A DNA stretch of 64,000 bases. Origin: an unicellular cyanobacterium SU3 (GTDB lineage Bacteria > Cyanobacteriota > Cyanobacteriia > Cyanobacteriales > Microcystaceae). The translations under genes were made by a program, and so were the position numbers. Positions 1-9,768 of this stretch are shown here, piece after piece. The notes under the pieces were generated by a model. The model had not been told where the DNA came from and did not search any database. It was given only the letters and a program-made list of their open reading frames with translations. The DNA lies in the NCBI GenBank assembly GCA_002172675.1, contig NETF01000007.1, forward strand, positions 1 to 64,000, read 5' to 3'. Positions within the stretch are counted from its first letter, which is position 1. The number at the start of each line of letters is the position of its first letter.

Positions 1-660
1 CTAAATCTCTAACTTACGCCTAAATATCTTAACCAGAAAAATCTTTAGTATTACTATCAATTATAAAGCTAAAGAAAGAGAGTTTTAAGATTTTTGTTAG
101 CGGACAGCATACGCTAACTTTTCTCTTCCGTTTCTAGGTAACTTTTGAAATTAAAGTTGTAAGGCAAAACTCCCTTGACATCTGACTTACAGCCTTAAGT
201 TGTCACGAATGGATTAGGAAAGGGTTGATTTTTTTCAATTCCTGAATAGTTAGCTGAAGAGAATTCGATAGAAGTTTGGTTGCTATTCATAACAAAAAAT
301 TTGTTTTTTAGAGAAATAAAAAATTATGATGATTAAAAAATGATTTGTTTAATATAATGAGTGTATACAGGTATTACATCCCTTCTAATGTTTGGTTAGA
401 AGTAATATTAATAAAGATTCAATTAGTCTAATAATCAATAATTTAATCCATCTAGTCCTAGAGTAACTATTACTATGAAATAAACGGATTCGTAAAATTA
501 CTGAAATCATCTATTAATTTTTGGAAAAAATTATAGAGAAATACGGATCGATACTCTACTTTTTATCAAAAATGGAATATTATTTCTTAAACAAAGTAGA
601 AGAAGAACTTATTAGTTAATTTTATTTTATTTTATTAGTTCTCAAGTAACTAATATTAAA
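1..660. other. gene-free AT-rich region downstream of murD
   Basis: I see no convincing reading frame, RNA gene or repeat family here. The stretch is AT-rich with scattered stop codons on both strands. The only structure noted is a weak hairpin at 634-654 (ATTAGTT, seven-base loop, AACTAAT), 7 bp short of the murD stop codon. Its stem is nearly all A/T and no U-tract follows it on the murD strand, so a terminator role is only a possibility. Confidence 0.5.
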
Positions 661-2037
661 TCAATTGTATTTTAATTGTTGACATAATTCTCGAAAATTA
701 TCTCCTCGATGTTCAAAGCTTTGATACTGATCAAAACTGGCACAAGCAGGAGATAAAAGAACTACTTTTGCATTAACTTCTTTTCCTAAAATCAAACTTT
801 TTTTTACTGCTTTATCCATTGTGTCAATGATTTCATAATCGTGGTAATCAGAATCATGAAGACGTTTGGCAAAGTTTTCAGCAGCTTCACCGATGAGTAA
901 GACTTTGGCAACTTTTGACTTAATTTGTGCGATCCATTTACTATTATCTCCCTTTTTTTCTTCTCCTCCTGCTATTAAAATGATAGGAGATTGTACAGAT
1001 AACAAACCTACTTCTGCTGCATCATAATTAGTTGCTTTACTATCATTAATAAAATCAATTCCGTCAATAGTTGTGATATATTCTAGACGATGAGGAACCC
1101 CTGTAAAGGTTGCTATTGCAGAGGCGATTGCCCCTTTTTCAATACCAGCTAATCTGGCTGCTGCAATAGCCATTAATAGATTTTGTTGGTTATGAAAACC
1201 TGGCATCTTAAAGAGATTTAAGGGTAAAATTAACTCCCCAAAAGCGACAACCCAATTATCTTGAATATAAACCCCTTTACTAGAATCACACAGTAAATTT
1301 TCTTTTCCTTTTACAGTAGTCCAATAAGCATCAGCCCATTGATGTAACCCTGTTTGATGTAAATAAGGATCATCACCATTAAAAATCTGATATTCGCTAC
1401 GATATAGTAAAGATGCTTTAATTGCGTAATAATTTTCTAGGGTTTTATGACGACTTAAATGATCAGCTGTAAAGGTTGTCCACAAACCAATTTTAGGGCT
1501 TAATTGTTGAGATGATTCACATTGATAACTACTAATTTCTGCAATGATCCAATCATAATTATCCGTGTTATCTTTATTCAATTGAGATAAGGCTAATTCG
1601 CAAGCCGCATAACCAATATTACCGCAAGAGGGTGCGTTTAATTTTGCGCCCTGAAAAATAGCTGCAACTAAAGCGGTGGTGGTGGTTTTGCCATTGGTTC
1701 CTGTAATACCTACCCAAGGAGATGACTGAAGATATCGCCAAGCTAATTCTAATTCTCCTATGGTATCAATTTTTTGCTCACGGGCTTTTATTAAGAAAGG
1801 AATATCCCAAGGAACCCCAGGACTAACAACAATTAATTCAGGTATGGTAGTAGAATTTAAGTTAGGGGTATGACCTAATTCAACGGTGATTCCTTCTGCT
1901 TGTAGTTGTTGCTGTAAATGGTTTAAATTGGAGGAGGTAGAGCGATCGCTAATGATCACGTCCCACCCGTCTTGCTTGAGGCATTTTGCTGCAGCAATTC
2001 CCGATCTTCCTAGTCCGATAATATAAGCTATGGCCAT
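661..2037 (-). CDS. murD: UDP-N-acetylmuramoylalanine--D-glutamate ligase MurD
   Basis: Cytoplasmic Mur ligase that adds D-glutamate to UDP-MurNAc-L-alanine using ATP, an early step of peptidoglycan synthesis. The 458-residue length is normal for the family. The N-terminal Rossmann-like part starts with GLGRSG (residues 8-13). The ATP P-loop GTNGKTTT is at 113-120. The central domain carries NDSKATN, typical of MurD, and the C-terminal domain ends with LSPACASFDQY, also diagnostic. It starts at an ATG and stands alone; the homogentisate prenyltransferase gene lies 116 bp upstream on the same strand. No anomalies seen. Confidence 0.97.
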   Translation of the reverse strand: MAIAYIIGLGRSGIAAAKCLKQDGWDVIISDRSTSSNLNHLQQQLQAEGITVELGHTPNLNSTTIPELIVVSPGVPWDIPFLIKAREQKIDTIGELELAWRYLQSSPWVGITGTNGKTTTTALVAAIFQGAKLNAPSCGNIGYAACELALSQLNKDNTDNYDWIIAEISSYQCESSQQLSPKIGLWTTFTADHLSRHKTLENYYAIKASLLYRSEYQIFNGDDPYLHQTGLHQWADAYWTTVKGKENLLCDSSKGVYIQDNWVVAFGELILPLNLFKMPGFHNQQNLLMAIAAARLAGIEKGAIASAIATFTGVPHRLEYITTIDGIDFINDSKATNYDAAEVGLLSVQSPIILIAGGEEKKGDNSKWIAQIKSKVAKVLLIGEAAENFAKRLHDSDYHDYEIIDTMDKAVKKSLILGKEVNAKVVLLSPACASFDQYQSFEHRGDNFRELCQQLKYN

Positions 2038-2153
2038 CTGTTTTATGGCTTCCTTGTCTATGGATAAAGCAAATTTAATGTTACCACTTTATGAGGAGAT
2101 CACCCAACATAAATAGAAAAATTTACAGTACAAAACATTACTAAATAAAATAT

Positions 2154-3116
2154 TTATTCAATATTGCCTGCCAATAAACAAGCCAGAGGAAATAGTAAAT
2201 ATTCTAAGAAAAATAATCGCCAAATAAACTGATAAAATTGAGCAATAGAATCTTTTTCATCTAAATCAACCCTCTGACTTCGCCATAACAATAATATTAA
2301 TAACCCAAAATGAGAAAATATTAAAAATCCTTGATTGATATTAAAAATAGAGGAAAGTCCCCCTATTATCATTCCTAAATAGCAAGCAATAATAATAGCA
2401 CAAGAAATTTTGAAAATTGCTTTTTTCCCTAATAAAATGGTAAAAGTTGTAATATTATATTCTTTATCTCCTTCCATATCAGGAACATCTTTGAAAATGG
2501 CGATCGCAATAGTAAAAATTACTATAAATGCTGTCAATATCCAAACTGTGGGAACTAAAAAAGGGCGATTGGTAAAAGCATAAGTAAAATGAAGAAATAG
2601 TCCTACATTAACAATAATTCCTCTGACTGTAAAAATACAAAAAGCAGCCAACAAAGGAAAACGTTTTAATCGAATAGGAGGTAAAGAATAAGCACTTCCA
2701 ATCATTAAACTAATTGCCACAGTTCCCCCTAGCCATCTACTTCCTAATAAAGAAATAATTAAAGCCAAGATACCGGTAATTGTTACGATATAACGTCCTT
2801 GAATAACAGACAAATCTCCTGAAGCAAGAGGAAGATAGGGCTTATTAATTTTATCAATTTCTTGATCTTCTAGTTGATTTAATCCAACAATATAAACATT
2901 TCCACATAAACAAGCTATCAAAGGAACCAGTAAGTATTGAATATTTTTAAAAGTAATATTATCTTCAATGGTTGCTAAAGCAATTAAGTATAAAGCTAAG
3001 ACACTTAGACTGGTTCCGACTATGGTATGAGGACGGGAAAACTCCCAGAAACTTAATAACCATCCAAGGGGATTTTTCAAAAAAATTTTAGGGCTATTAA
3101 CTGAGGTTTGAGGCAT
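2154..3116 (-). CDS. homogentisate phytyltransferase (UbiA family)
   Basis: Integral membrane prenyltransferase expected to join phytyl diphosphate to homogentisate, the committed step to tocopherols (vitamin E) in cyanobacteria; Synechocystis Slr1736 is the reference. The 320 residues form about eight or nine hydrophobic segments. Two Asp-rich prenyl-diphosphate motifs are visible: NQLEDQEIDKINK (about 80-92) and DVPDMEGDKEY (about 210-220). Both sit in cytosolic loops in UbiA enzymes. The second motif and the following NITTF fit the homogentisate branch better than chlorophyll synthase. No operon partner is evident; the downstream murD is 116 bp away. Confidence 0.9.
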   Translation of the reverse strand: MPQTSVNSPKIFLKNPLGWLLSFWEFSRPHTIVGTSLSVLALYLIALATIEDNITFKNIQYLLVPLIACLCGNVYIVGLNQLEDQEIDKINKPYLPLASGDLSVIQGRYIVTITGILALIISLLGSRWLGGTVAISLMIGSAYSLPPIRLKRFPLLAAFCIFTVRGIIVNVGLFLHFTYAFTNRPFLVPTVWILTAFIVIFTIAIAIFKDVPDMEGDKEYNITTFTILLGKKAIFKISCAIIIACYLGMIIGGLSSIFNINQGFLIFSHFGLLILLLWRSQRVDLDEKDSIAQFYQFIWRLFFLEYLLFPLACLLAGNIE

Positions 3117-3183
3117 AAAATTTCAACTAATCTATATTGTAATTACTTTCAAGTTTTTGGGACTATGGTATCAAATACAGTTT

Positions 3184-4356
3184 TTAATTGTTGCTGTGTA
3201 CGGACGATAAAACTTGATAAACTTGCTTGGCAAAGTTTTCAATTGAATAATTTTCGCTGGCTACTTTCCAGGCATTTTCACCTAACTGTTGAGACCAAGA
3301 AACATTTTCTACAAATCTTTCCATACACAATGCCAATGGTTGCGGTTCATTTTTTTGATAAAGTAACCCTGTAAGCTCATGTTCAATTAACTCTGAAGTT
3401 CCTGCATTATCATAACCGATAACGGGACGACAAGTCCCCATCGCTTCTACTGTTACTCTACCCATACCTTCGTTGAGAGAACACATGAGAACTGCATCCG
3501 AAGCGAGATAAGCTTGAAAAGGGTCTTTGATATAGCCCCAAAACTCAACCTTATCGGCGATTTGTAATTCATGAGTTAATTGTTGAAGATATATCTCATA
3601 ATTTTTTTCTCCCGAACCTACCAGAATCAGACGAATATTTTGATATTTTTTTGCTAATATTCCTATGGCTTGTATAGCGATTTCTTGACCTTTCTGGGGA
3701 GAAATTTTACCTACTAATGAAAAGGTATAGGTTTTTGTTTGGTTAAAAGGGTAAGGATAACGCTTTTGATAAAGTTGGTCAAATTTCGATTTAGAGGCTA
3801 CACCATTATAAATGATCGAAAGAGATGGATTTGATTTAGCTTGAAAGTAATGAGTTGCAATAGCTGTAGAAATAGCAATGGTTGCTGCTGAGTTTTCAAG
3901 ACAATATGTCACTATATTTTTTCCCCAATCAAAGCTAAAATTATAATCAAGATCAACAAATTCCCGAAGGTGCCAAACATGAGTAATGTTTAATAGTTTT
4001 GATAATAAAAACCCTATATTAGTAACCGTAGAATTAGTATAAATTATTTCAATATTCCATTCATTAATCGTTTTTACTAATTTAGGAAGTAGTTTTATAT
4101 TATTGGATAAACGTTGAATTTTCCTATAATTTTTTTTGAGGGAATTACCTGATCTTTTTGGCCAATCAATCCAACATTCGAAGGGAATAATGGCAAAGGG
4201 AATATTACGGGATTTAAGGGATTGCATCATTGCCCCTTTCTTGGGAATTATTACATAGCAATTAACAGAATAGTTTTTTAAGCCATCAATTAAATTAAGT
4301 AGAGAGCGATTCGCACCATATAATTCGGTATAATGTGAGAAAAAGACGACATTCAT
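3184..4356 (-). CDS. glycosyltransferase family 4
   Basis: Predicted cytosolic retaining GT-B glycosyltransferase, probably for cell-surface polysaccharide; donor and acceptor are unknown. The 390-residue protein begins MNVVFFSHYTELYGANRS, the usual acceptor-side start. The C-terminal donor domain contains SLVGKISPQKGQE and the E-x7-E element in EGMGRVTVEAMG, with the GTSELIEHELTG loop typical of GT4. Its stop lies 67 bp downstream of the prenyltransferase start, so the two are probably not co-translated. The second GT4 gene is 19 bp upstream, suggesting a two-gene transcription unit. Confidence 0.85.
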   Translation of the reverse strand: MNVVFFSHYTELYGANRSLLNLIDGLKNYSVNCYVIIPKKGAMMQSLKSRNIPFAIIPFECWIDWPKRSGNSLKKNYRKIQRLSNNIKLLPKLVKTINEWNIEIIYTNSTVTNIGFLLSKLLNITHVWHLREFVDLDYNFSFDWGKNIVTYCLENSAATIAISTAIATHYFQAKSNPSLSIIYNGVASKSKFDQLYQKRYPYPFNQTKTYTFSLVGKISPQKGQEIAIQAIGILAKKYQNIRLILVGSGEKNYEIYLQQLTHELQIADKVEFWGYIKDPFQAYLASDAVLMCSLNEGMGRVTVEAMGTCRPVIGYDNAGTSELIEHELTGLLYQKNEPQPLALCMERFVENVSWSQQLGENAWKVASENYSIENFAKQVYQVLSSVHSNN

Positions 4357-4375
4357 TGTAATAGTTAATCTTTAT

Positions 4376-5629
4376 TTAGTTAAGTGTTTTTTCATAAATC
4401 TCTACCAATTGATCCATGACTTTATCCATATTATAATTATTTTCTACAAATTTTCTACCTTGTGAGCCCATTTCTGACCAAACTTGAGGATTTCTAACAA
4501 GATACTGCAGTTTTTCCGCTAAAGCATTGACATCTTTTTCAGGAACAAGAAATCCAGATTTTTCATCTACAATTGTTTCAGGAATACCACTATGGAATGT
4601 GGATATAACTGGTAAGCCAATGGCTTGGGCTTCTTGTAAAACAGTGGGCAAACCTTCTTGATCTCCATTAGAAGCTGTAATACTAGATAGAATGAAGATA
4701 TGACTATCTTTATATAATTCTTTGACTTCTGTTTGAGGCATTCCTCCTAACAGTTGAATCTGATTAGATACTTCTAATTGCTCAATTAATTCAATTAGAT
4801 TTTTTCTGAGATTTCCTGACCCTATTATTCTATAATTGATTTTAAGTTCTGGATTTTCTTTAATAACTTTACTAACAGCTTTGATGGAGTATTCTAATCC
4901 TTTTTTTTCTACTAATCTAGCAACAGTCAATAATTTAATGGGTTCGTTTTCATGGAGTACACAAGACTTGAAATTATAGTTTGTAATATTAACGCTAGTA
5001 GTCGGAAGTTTTTTTAATTTTTCAGGAGAACAGCCTAATTCTATTAACTGTTTGTTCATTAAATTTGTCAGTCCTAAAACTAAATCTGTTTTTTTAAATA
5101 AGGAGTGGTAAACATCATTACCTCTAGTTTGTGGTAACATAGTTACATCTAAACCGTAAAATGATACTATAAATTTTTTACCACTAATTGCTCCTGATTC
5201 TTTAAGTATCATTCCCTTAATTCCTATGATGCCAAAATGACAATGAATAATGTCATAATTTTCGGTTATTCGCATACAAGAAGTAGCCGAATAGAATAGT
5301 TCCAGTAATTCAGAAGAATTACCAGGTTTAACAAATTTTAGTATTTTGATTAAAATGGGCAAGCCTTTAATAGGATGAGATAAAAAGTGAGTCAATAGCA
5401 ACCTAAAACTGTTGCGATAGCCTAATGACTTTTGTTTTGGTTGATTATCGTAATAAGTTCTTTCAAGTAATTTATATTTTTCAACATCTGGATGTATTAT
5501 AGAATCCTTTTTAGGTTTACTGGCATAAATATCTACTTGATGACCCCGATCAATTAATCCTATAATTTGATTAAGAATAAATGTTTCTGATAACGCTGGA
5601 AACTGACCTACGATAAAAGCAATTTTCAT
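4376..5629 (-). CDS. glycosyltransferase family 4, WcaL/colanic-acid-like
   Basis: Predicted GT-B glycosyltransferase of 417 residues. The N-terminus FPALSETFILNQI is characteristic of WcaL-like exopolysaccharide glycosyltransferases. The donor domain shows LTVARLVEKKGLEYSI and then a conserved acidic patch (SNGDQEGLPTVLQEAQAIG) with STFHSGIPE. It ends 19 bp before the other GT4 gene, so the two probably form one unit making a surface glycan. The specific sugar cannot be told from the sequence. It starts at an ATG preceded by an AT-rich 140-bp gap. Confidence 0.85.
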   Translation of the reverse strand: MKIAFIVGQFPALSETFILNQIIGLIDRGHQVDIYASKPKKDSIIHPDVEKYKLLERTYYDNQPKQKSLGYRNSFRLLLTHFLSHPIKGLPILIKILKFVKPGNSSELLELFYSATSCMRITENYDIIHCHFGIIGIKGMILKESGAISGKKFIVSFYGLDVTMLPQTRGNDVYHSLFKKTDLVLGLTNLMNKQLIELGCSPEKLKKLPTTSVNITNYNFKSCVLHENEPIKLLTVARLVEKKGLEYSIKAVSKVIKENPELKINYRIIGSGNLRKNLIELIEQLEVSNQIQLLGGMPQTEVKELYKDSHIFILSSITASNGDQEGLPTVLQEAQAIGLPVISTFHSGIPETIVDEKSGFLVPEKDVNALAEKLQYLVRNPQVWSEMGSQGRKFVENNYNMDKVMDQLVEIYEKTLN

Positions 5630-5770
5630 AGTATTTTTGCTACCATATTTTACCTAAAAAAACACAAAAGTAATTATTGTATAAAATCATATCATATATT
5701 TATTCTTTCTGTAAATAGGCAATTTTTAGTATTTTTTAAAATTAAAATTTATTAGGCTTTATTTGATAGT

Positions 5771-8482
5771 TTAGGGTCGTATCCTAGGGTTATTGATAAA
5801 TTTACTGTTCCCATAAACTAATAATTTATTTAAGGTTTCTAGTCTATTTTCCCAAACTTGGACTTGATAAGAATAAACTTGTTTATGGTTCCTCATCCAG
5901 TTAGGAAACTGTCGTTGAAATTGTTTTAAATATTGTTGAGCGATTCTAAGATTATTTGCTGATGGTTCTGCTACTAATTTTTCTAGTGCTTTTTCTAATT
6001 GCTTCCCTTGATCATCAATTTTCTTAAGACTATTTTTATCCAGTTTTAGCTGTTCTTTATTCGCTAAAAAAGTCCATTCTTTTTGTAAAGATTGATAACG
6101 AGATAAGGCTGTTTCAAAAGGTTGACGATAAGGTAGGGGTTGAGGATTTTGTGTGCTTTGAATACGACTTAATAAAGTTTGTAAAGAAGGGCTTAAGTTT
6201 TCTGTTGCAAAGAGTGAAAAACCACTAATGGGCATATTACGAACGAATTGTAATTGATCGATGGTTACAGGGTCAGGAACCTTTAATAAACGTAACCCAG
6301 GAATAACCAAAGCAGATCGAGGTAAACTATCATCAAAAGCCAATTTGATCCGTTCTTCTAAGTTACCAGTATCTAGAGCGTAGGTCATTAAAACGATCAT
6401 ATCGACCCATTCTTGTTCCATCCATTCTTCCCAATTTTGTTGCAGACTAAAGAGGCGATCGCGTTGTTCAATGGGAAACACAGAAGCAGAAATAATTAAC
6501 TCAGGATTGATCTGTTTTAAATGAGTTGAAGCAGTCGCCACAAAACTATCAATTTGACGAATACGAAACCCTGTCCACTGATTCCATAAATGATGACCGG
6601 GAGAAATGTCGATGGGATCAACCCCTGTCATTTCTTTAAACAGATAACGAGAAGATTGACTATAACCAAAGGTTTGATTATTTTGGGGTTGTTGAAAAGG
6701 ATAACGAATATAATCAAATTGAATTCCATCTACATCATAATTACGGACGATTTCATCGAATAAAGAAAGTAAATATTTTTGAACTCTAGGATTAGCAGGA
6801 TCAAGAAAAGCCTTCTTAAATTGTGGACCTCTATCAAAATGATTGCCATTTTTATCAGTTATTCCCCAGTCAGGGTGACGAGAAAGCACTGGGCCTAAAT
6901 AGTCCTCTGGTTGTTCTAAAACCTTGTTATGACCTTGATTAGCGGCTGCGAATACCCACACCCAGGCGTGAAGTTCCATATTACGTTCGTGGGCTAATTT
7001 CACTGCGGCTTTGAGAGGGTCCCATCCTTTGGTTAAGGGGTTTTGTTCTGGGGCGACTTGACTCGGATAAATGGGATAACTGGCGTTAACAGTTTCCATG
7101 AACACCGTATTAATACCTGCTTCGGCCATGCGATCAAATAGTACCGCTAACTCTTCTTCTGAACGGGTTTTGACGATAGTGCCACGATCTAACCACATAG
7201 CCCGCACTTCTGCTTGAGACACAGGACGATCCGTGGGATAGTTATCCCAGAGACTACGACGAGCTTTTAACCACAATTGTCTCGCTTGATCATATTGCCT
7301 TTGATTCAGTAATCGCTCAAAATTTTGCAGACTAATTTTAGCTTGATCTACGGCTTCTTGGGACTGACGTAAAGCGAATTGATTTTGGCTAGAAATAGGT
7401 TGACTATGAGCTTGGGCTGCTAAGAGGGTGCTTTCAAAACGAACAATGAGGTTAGATAACTCTTCGCTCATCGTTTGAGCTTGTTGAGGGGAAATAACCG
7501 CCACAGAGTTCTGATTAACTCCATAATTGAACCCTTGAGAACGGCGGTCGCTGACTAGGGTTGGAGAAGGTACAGATGAATCAGGAGATAATTCGATTTC
7601 AATGGAGGGTTCAGGCCCAGTTTCAATTTCAGGTTCTTCAGGTTTGGGGATGTAGGCAGGGGGTAAGATAGGGAAAGGCTGTCGAGGGGGATTAAGATCG
7701 AGTATATTACAGGGGGGAATATCCACACTTCTTTCTGCAATCAACTGATTCACTTCATTAATACCGTAGCGATTTAAAACAGTTTTTAACCAAGTTACAT
7801 CAAAGATAGGGGAGGTTACCCCGCTTACGCCCCAACGCCAGCCTAAAAAAATGGTTTGATCATTAATAATAACGGCAGGAGGTTTATTTTCTGTTAACCA
7901 CACCGCAAGGGGTTGAGCCGTAATAGCACTGGGAATTACCACACCGCCGATTAAGGTATCACTAAGACTGTCCGGATTAACTAGAGAAAGTTGATTGGCT
8001 TGTTCAACTCGAATGGTGGAAGGATTGGAGTTAGAAAAGCCCCAATAAGCCCCGAATAAAGCCCGTAGTTGGTCTTTAACTGCTGATTCTGACAAATTCC
8101 CCGTCGGTCCGCTAACAATAAGATTTCCGCCTTCGGTTACCCACGTTTCTAACGCTTGCGCTTGTTGACCGGTAATCGTTTCTACATTGGGTAGAAATAG
8201 GGTCCGAACATTTCTAAGGTCTTCTGCTGTTTTCCAGTTTTCTGATTCTATTAAACAAAATTGAATACCAGTGGCTAAGAGACGGTTGCGAATAGAAGTC
8301 CATTGGTGTTGATTTTCTGGACTTTTGACCACTCCAACTTTTCCAAGGAGTGCATGGGAAGGTGTAATCAAGAAACTCGAAGCAATGAGGGACGATATGA
8401 GTTTTAATAGGGGTTTTGAGGAAAAAATTAGGGTTTTTCTGCCCCAGGTTGTTACTTTGTCCCATTGAATTTTCCTCAACAC
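5771..8482 (-). CDS. large secreted glycoside hydrolase-like protein (GHL10/DUF187)
   Basis: About 903 residues. Domain order: signal-type N-terminus (hydrophobic segment near 25-45, then SHALLG), a Rossmann/amidotransferase-like domain (about 50-250), a proline-rich linker (about 265-300), a helical segment (about 330-410), a TIM-barrel GHL10 domain (about 430-740) and a C-terminal coiled-coil region. The barrel has HAWVWVFAA and YDVDGIQFDYIRYPF, where acidic residues typical of this hydrolase family lie. Expected in the periplasm or envelope, acting on an unidentified polysaccharide. An in-frame GTG 9 bp upstream would leave almost no space after AAGGAG; the GTG at 8482 gives 8 bp and is preferred. 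Confidence 0.8.
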   Translation of the reverse strand: MLRKIQWDKVTTWGRKTLIFSSKPLLKLISSLIASSFLITPSHALLGKVGVVKSPENQHQWTSIRNRLLATGIQFCLIESENWKTAEDLRNVRTLFLPNVETITGQQAQALETWVTEGGNLIVSGPTGNLSESAVKDQLRALFGAYWGFSNSNPSTIRVEQANQLSLVNPDSLSDTLIGGVVIPSAITAQPLAVWLTENKPPAVIINDQTIFLGWRWGVSGVTSPIFDVTWLKTVLNRYGINEVNQLIAERSVDIPPCNILDLNPPRQPFPILPPAYIPKPEEPEIETGPEPSIEIELSPDSSVPSPTLVSDRRSQGFNYGVNQNSVAVISPQQAQTMSEELSNLIVRFESTLLAAQAHSQPISSQNQFALRQSQEAVDQAKISLQNFERLLNQRQYDQARQLWLKARRSLWDNYPTDRPVSQAEVRAMWLDRGTIVKTRSEEELAVLFDRMAEAGINTVFMETVNASYPIYPSQVAPEQNPLTKGWDPLKAAVKLAHERNMELHAWVWVFAAANQGHNKVLEQPEDYLGPVLSRHPDWGITDKNGNHFDRGPQFKKAFLDPANPRVQKYLLSLFDEIVRNYDVDGIQFDYIRYPFQQPQNNQTFGYSQSSRYLFKEMTGVDPIDISPGHHLWNQWTGFRIRQIDSFVATASTHLKQINPELIISASVFPIEQRDRLFSLQQNWEEWMEQEWVDMIVLMTYALDTGNLEERIKLAFDDSLPRSALVIPGLRLLKVPDPVTIDQLQFVRNMPISGFSLFATENLSPSLQTLLSRIQSTQNPQPLPYRQPFETALSRYQSLQKEWTFLANKEQLKLDKNSLKKIDDQGKQLEKALEKLVAEPSANNLRIAQQYLKQFQRQFPNWMRNHKQVYSYQVQVWENRLETLNKLLVYGNSKFINNPRIRP

Positions 8483-8575
8483 AACACACACTCCTTATTG
8501 CTAAGTTGTCAGAATTTCTAAAATCTTGACTATTCTACCGTGAACTCTCCCAATTCAGCATTACACAAAAAGCAG

Positions 8576-9505
8576 TTAATCTCTACTTTCTTTGAGATAG
8601 GCAACCCCTAACCCTTTGGGAGGGGACGCTTTACCTCCTAATCCTAGTAGAGCTAATAATGCTACAAGATAGGGCAACATATTCAAAAATTGATAAGGAA
8701 TCTTAATATCGAAGGTTTGTATTCTTAACTGTAGTGATTCAGTCGCTCCAAATAAAAAACAAGCTCCGAGAATTCCTAGAGGATGCCACCGTCCAAAAAT
8801 TACGGCAGCTAAGGCAATATAGCCTTTTCCTGCCACAATTCCCTCAGCAAAATATTGAATATGAACCAGGGCTAAATAAGAACCTCCTAGTCCGCATAAT
8901 ATTCCTGATAACAGTACACAACTATAACGAATCCAATCCACTGAAATTCCTGCCGTTTCTGCTGCTAAAGGATATTGCCCTACTGCTCTAACGGATAAAC
9001 CAAAATTAGTATAAAATAATAGATAAAGACTTCCCAGGCTCAAAACAAGCAAGAAAAATATAAATAGGTTTTCAGGAGATAGAAATTCTTGTAATTTTGA
9101 TTGAGAAAAAAAATCAAAAAATGATAATTTAGATAAGGTATTTGTATCGCCCCCAGAAAAAATAATCCGACTAAAAAAGGCAGTTAATCCAGCTACAGAT
9201 AGGTTAATACCCAATGCTGAAACAATTTGATTAATTTGTAAAGTAACAGACAGATAAGCGTGTATTAATCCCACGAATCCCCCTATAATACCTCCTATCA
9301 TTAACCCTAACCAAGCATTATTACTAATAAAAGCCACCGAAGCACTAACAAAAGCTCCTGTTAATAACATCCCTTCTAAGGCAATATTTAAAACCCCAGA
9401 CCGTTCTGACCACATTCCCCCTAAAGCAGCAAATCCTAATGGAATTGATAAACGAATCGCTGCGGTTAAATAATCGACCAAAAAACTTATTTGCGTTTCA
9501 TTCAT
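8576..9505 (-). CDS. ABC transporter permease, sugar/nucleoside type
   Basis: Inner-membrane permease of the BPD_transp_2 family (309 residues, eight or nine predicted membrane segments). The N-terminus GFAALGGMWSERSGVLNIALEG is the hallmark of permeases of the BmpA-dependent nucleoside/simple-sugar importers, and the loop GLSVRAVGQYPLAAETAG is also conserved. Such systems need a second permease, an ATPase with two nucleotide-binding domains and a lipoprotein. None of these is adjacent, so the subunits must be encoded elsewhere. The neighbouring hydrolase gene starts 93 bp downstream on the same strand and is functionally unrelated as far as I can see. Confidence 0.85.
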   Translation of the reverse strand: MNETQISFLVDYLTAAIRLSIPLGFAALGGMWSERSGVLNIALEGMLLTGAFVSASVAFISNNAWLGLMIGGIIGGFVGLIHAYLSVTLQINQIVSALGINLSVAGLTAFFSRIIFSGGDTNTLSKLSFFDFFSQSKLQEFLSPENLFIFFLLVLSLGSLYLLFYTNFGLSVRAVGQYPLAAETAGISVDWIRYSCVLLSGILCGLGGSYLALVHIQYFAEGIVAGKGYIALAAVIFGRWHPLGILGACFLFGATESLQLRIQTFDIKIPYQFLNMLPYLVALLALLGLGGKASPPKGLGVAYLKESRD

Positions 9506-9768
9506 TAATCCATCTGTAATCTTCTATGACGTAATTTTCATCAATAATAGCCTATCAGTTAAATTTCATAATAGAACAATTAAAAATATCAAATAATAAT
9601 TATATCTTAACCTAATCACTACTTCAACATAATTAGTTACAGAGTTTTCTAATAATTACAACTGTCCGTATCTCTTGTATATTGCCTTTACTGAGTGCAT
9701 CATTAATTTTGTGTTCTTACTTATTGTTATAATAAGAATCACTAAAACTCTTACTAAGGACAAATTTT
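9506..9768. promoter_or_regulatory. dps upstream region with -10 box and Fur/PerR-like palindrome
   Basis: The intergenic space between the divergent permease and dps genes is very AT-rich. A perfect TATAAT lies at 9728-9733, 35 bp before the dps ATG. It sits within TTATTGTTATAATAA (9721-9735), a 7-1-7 palindrome with 6 of 7 half-site matches, which resembles a Fur/PerR-family operator. AAGGA lies about nine bases before the ATG. A good -35 at 17 bp spacing is not obvious. Regulation by a peroxide or iron sensor is inference. Confidence 0.4.
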
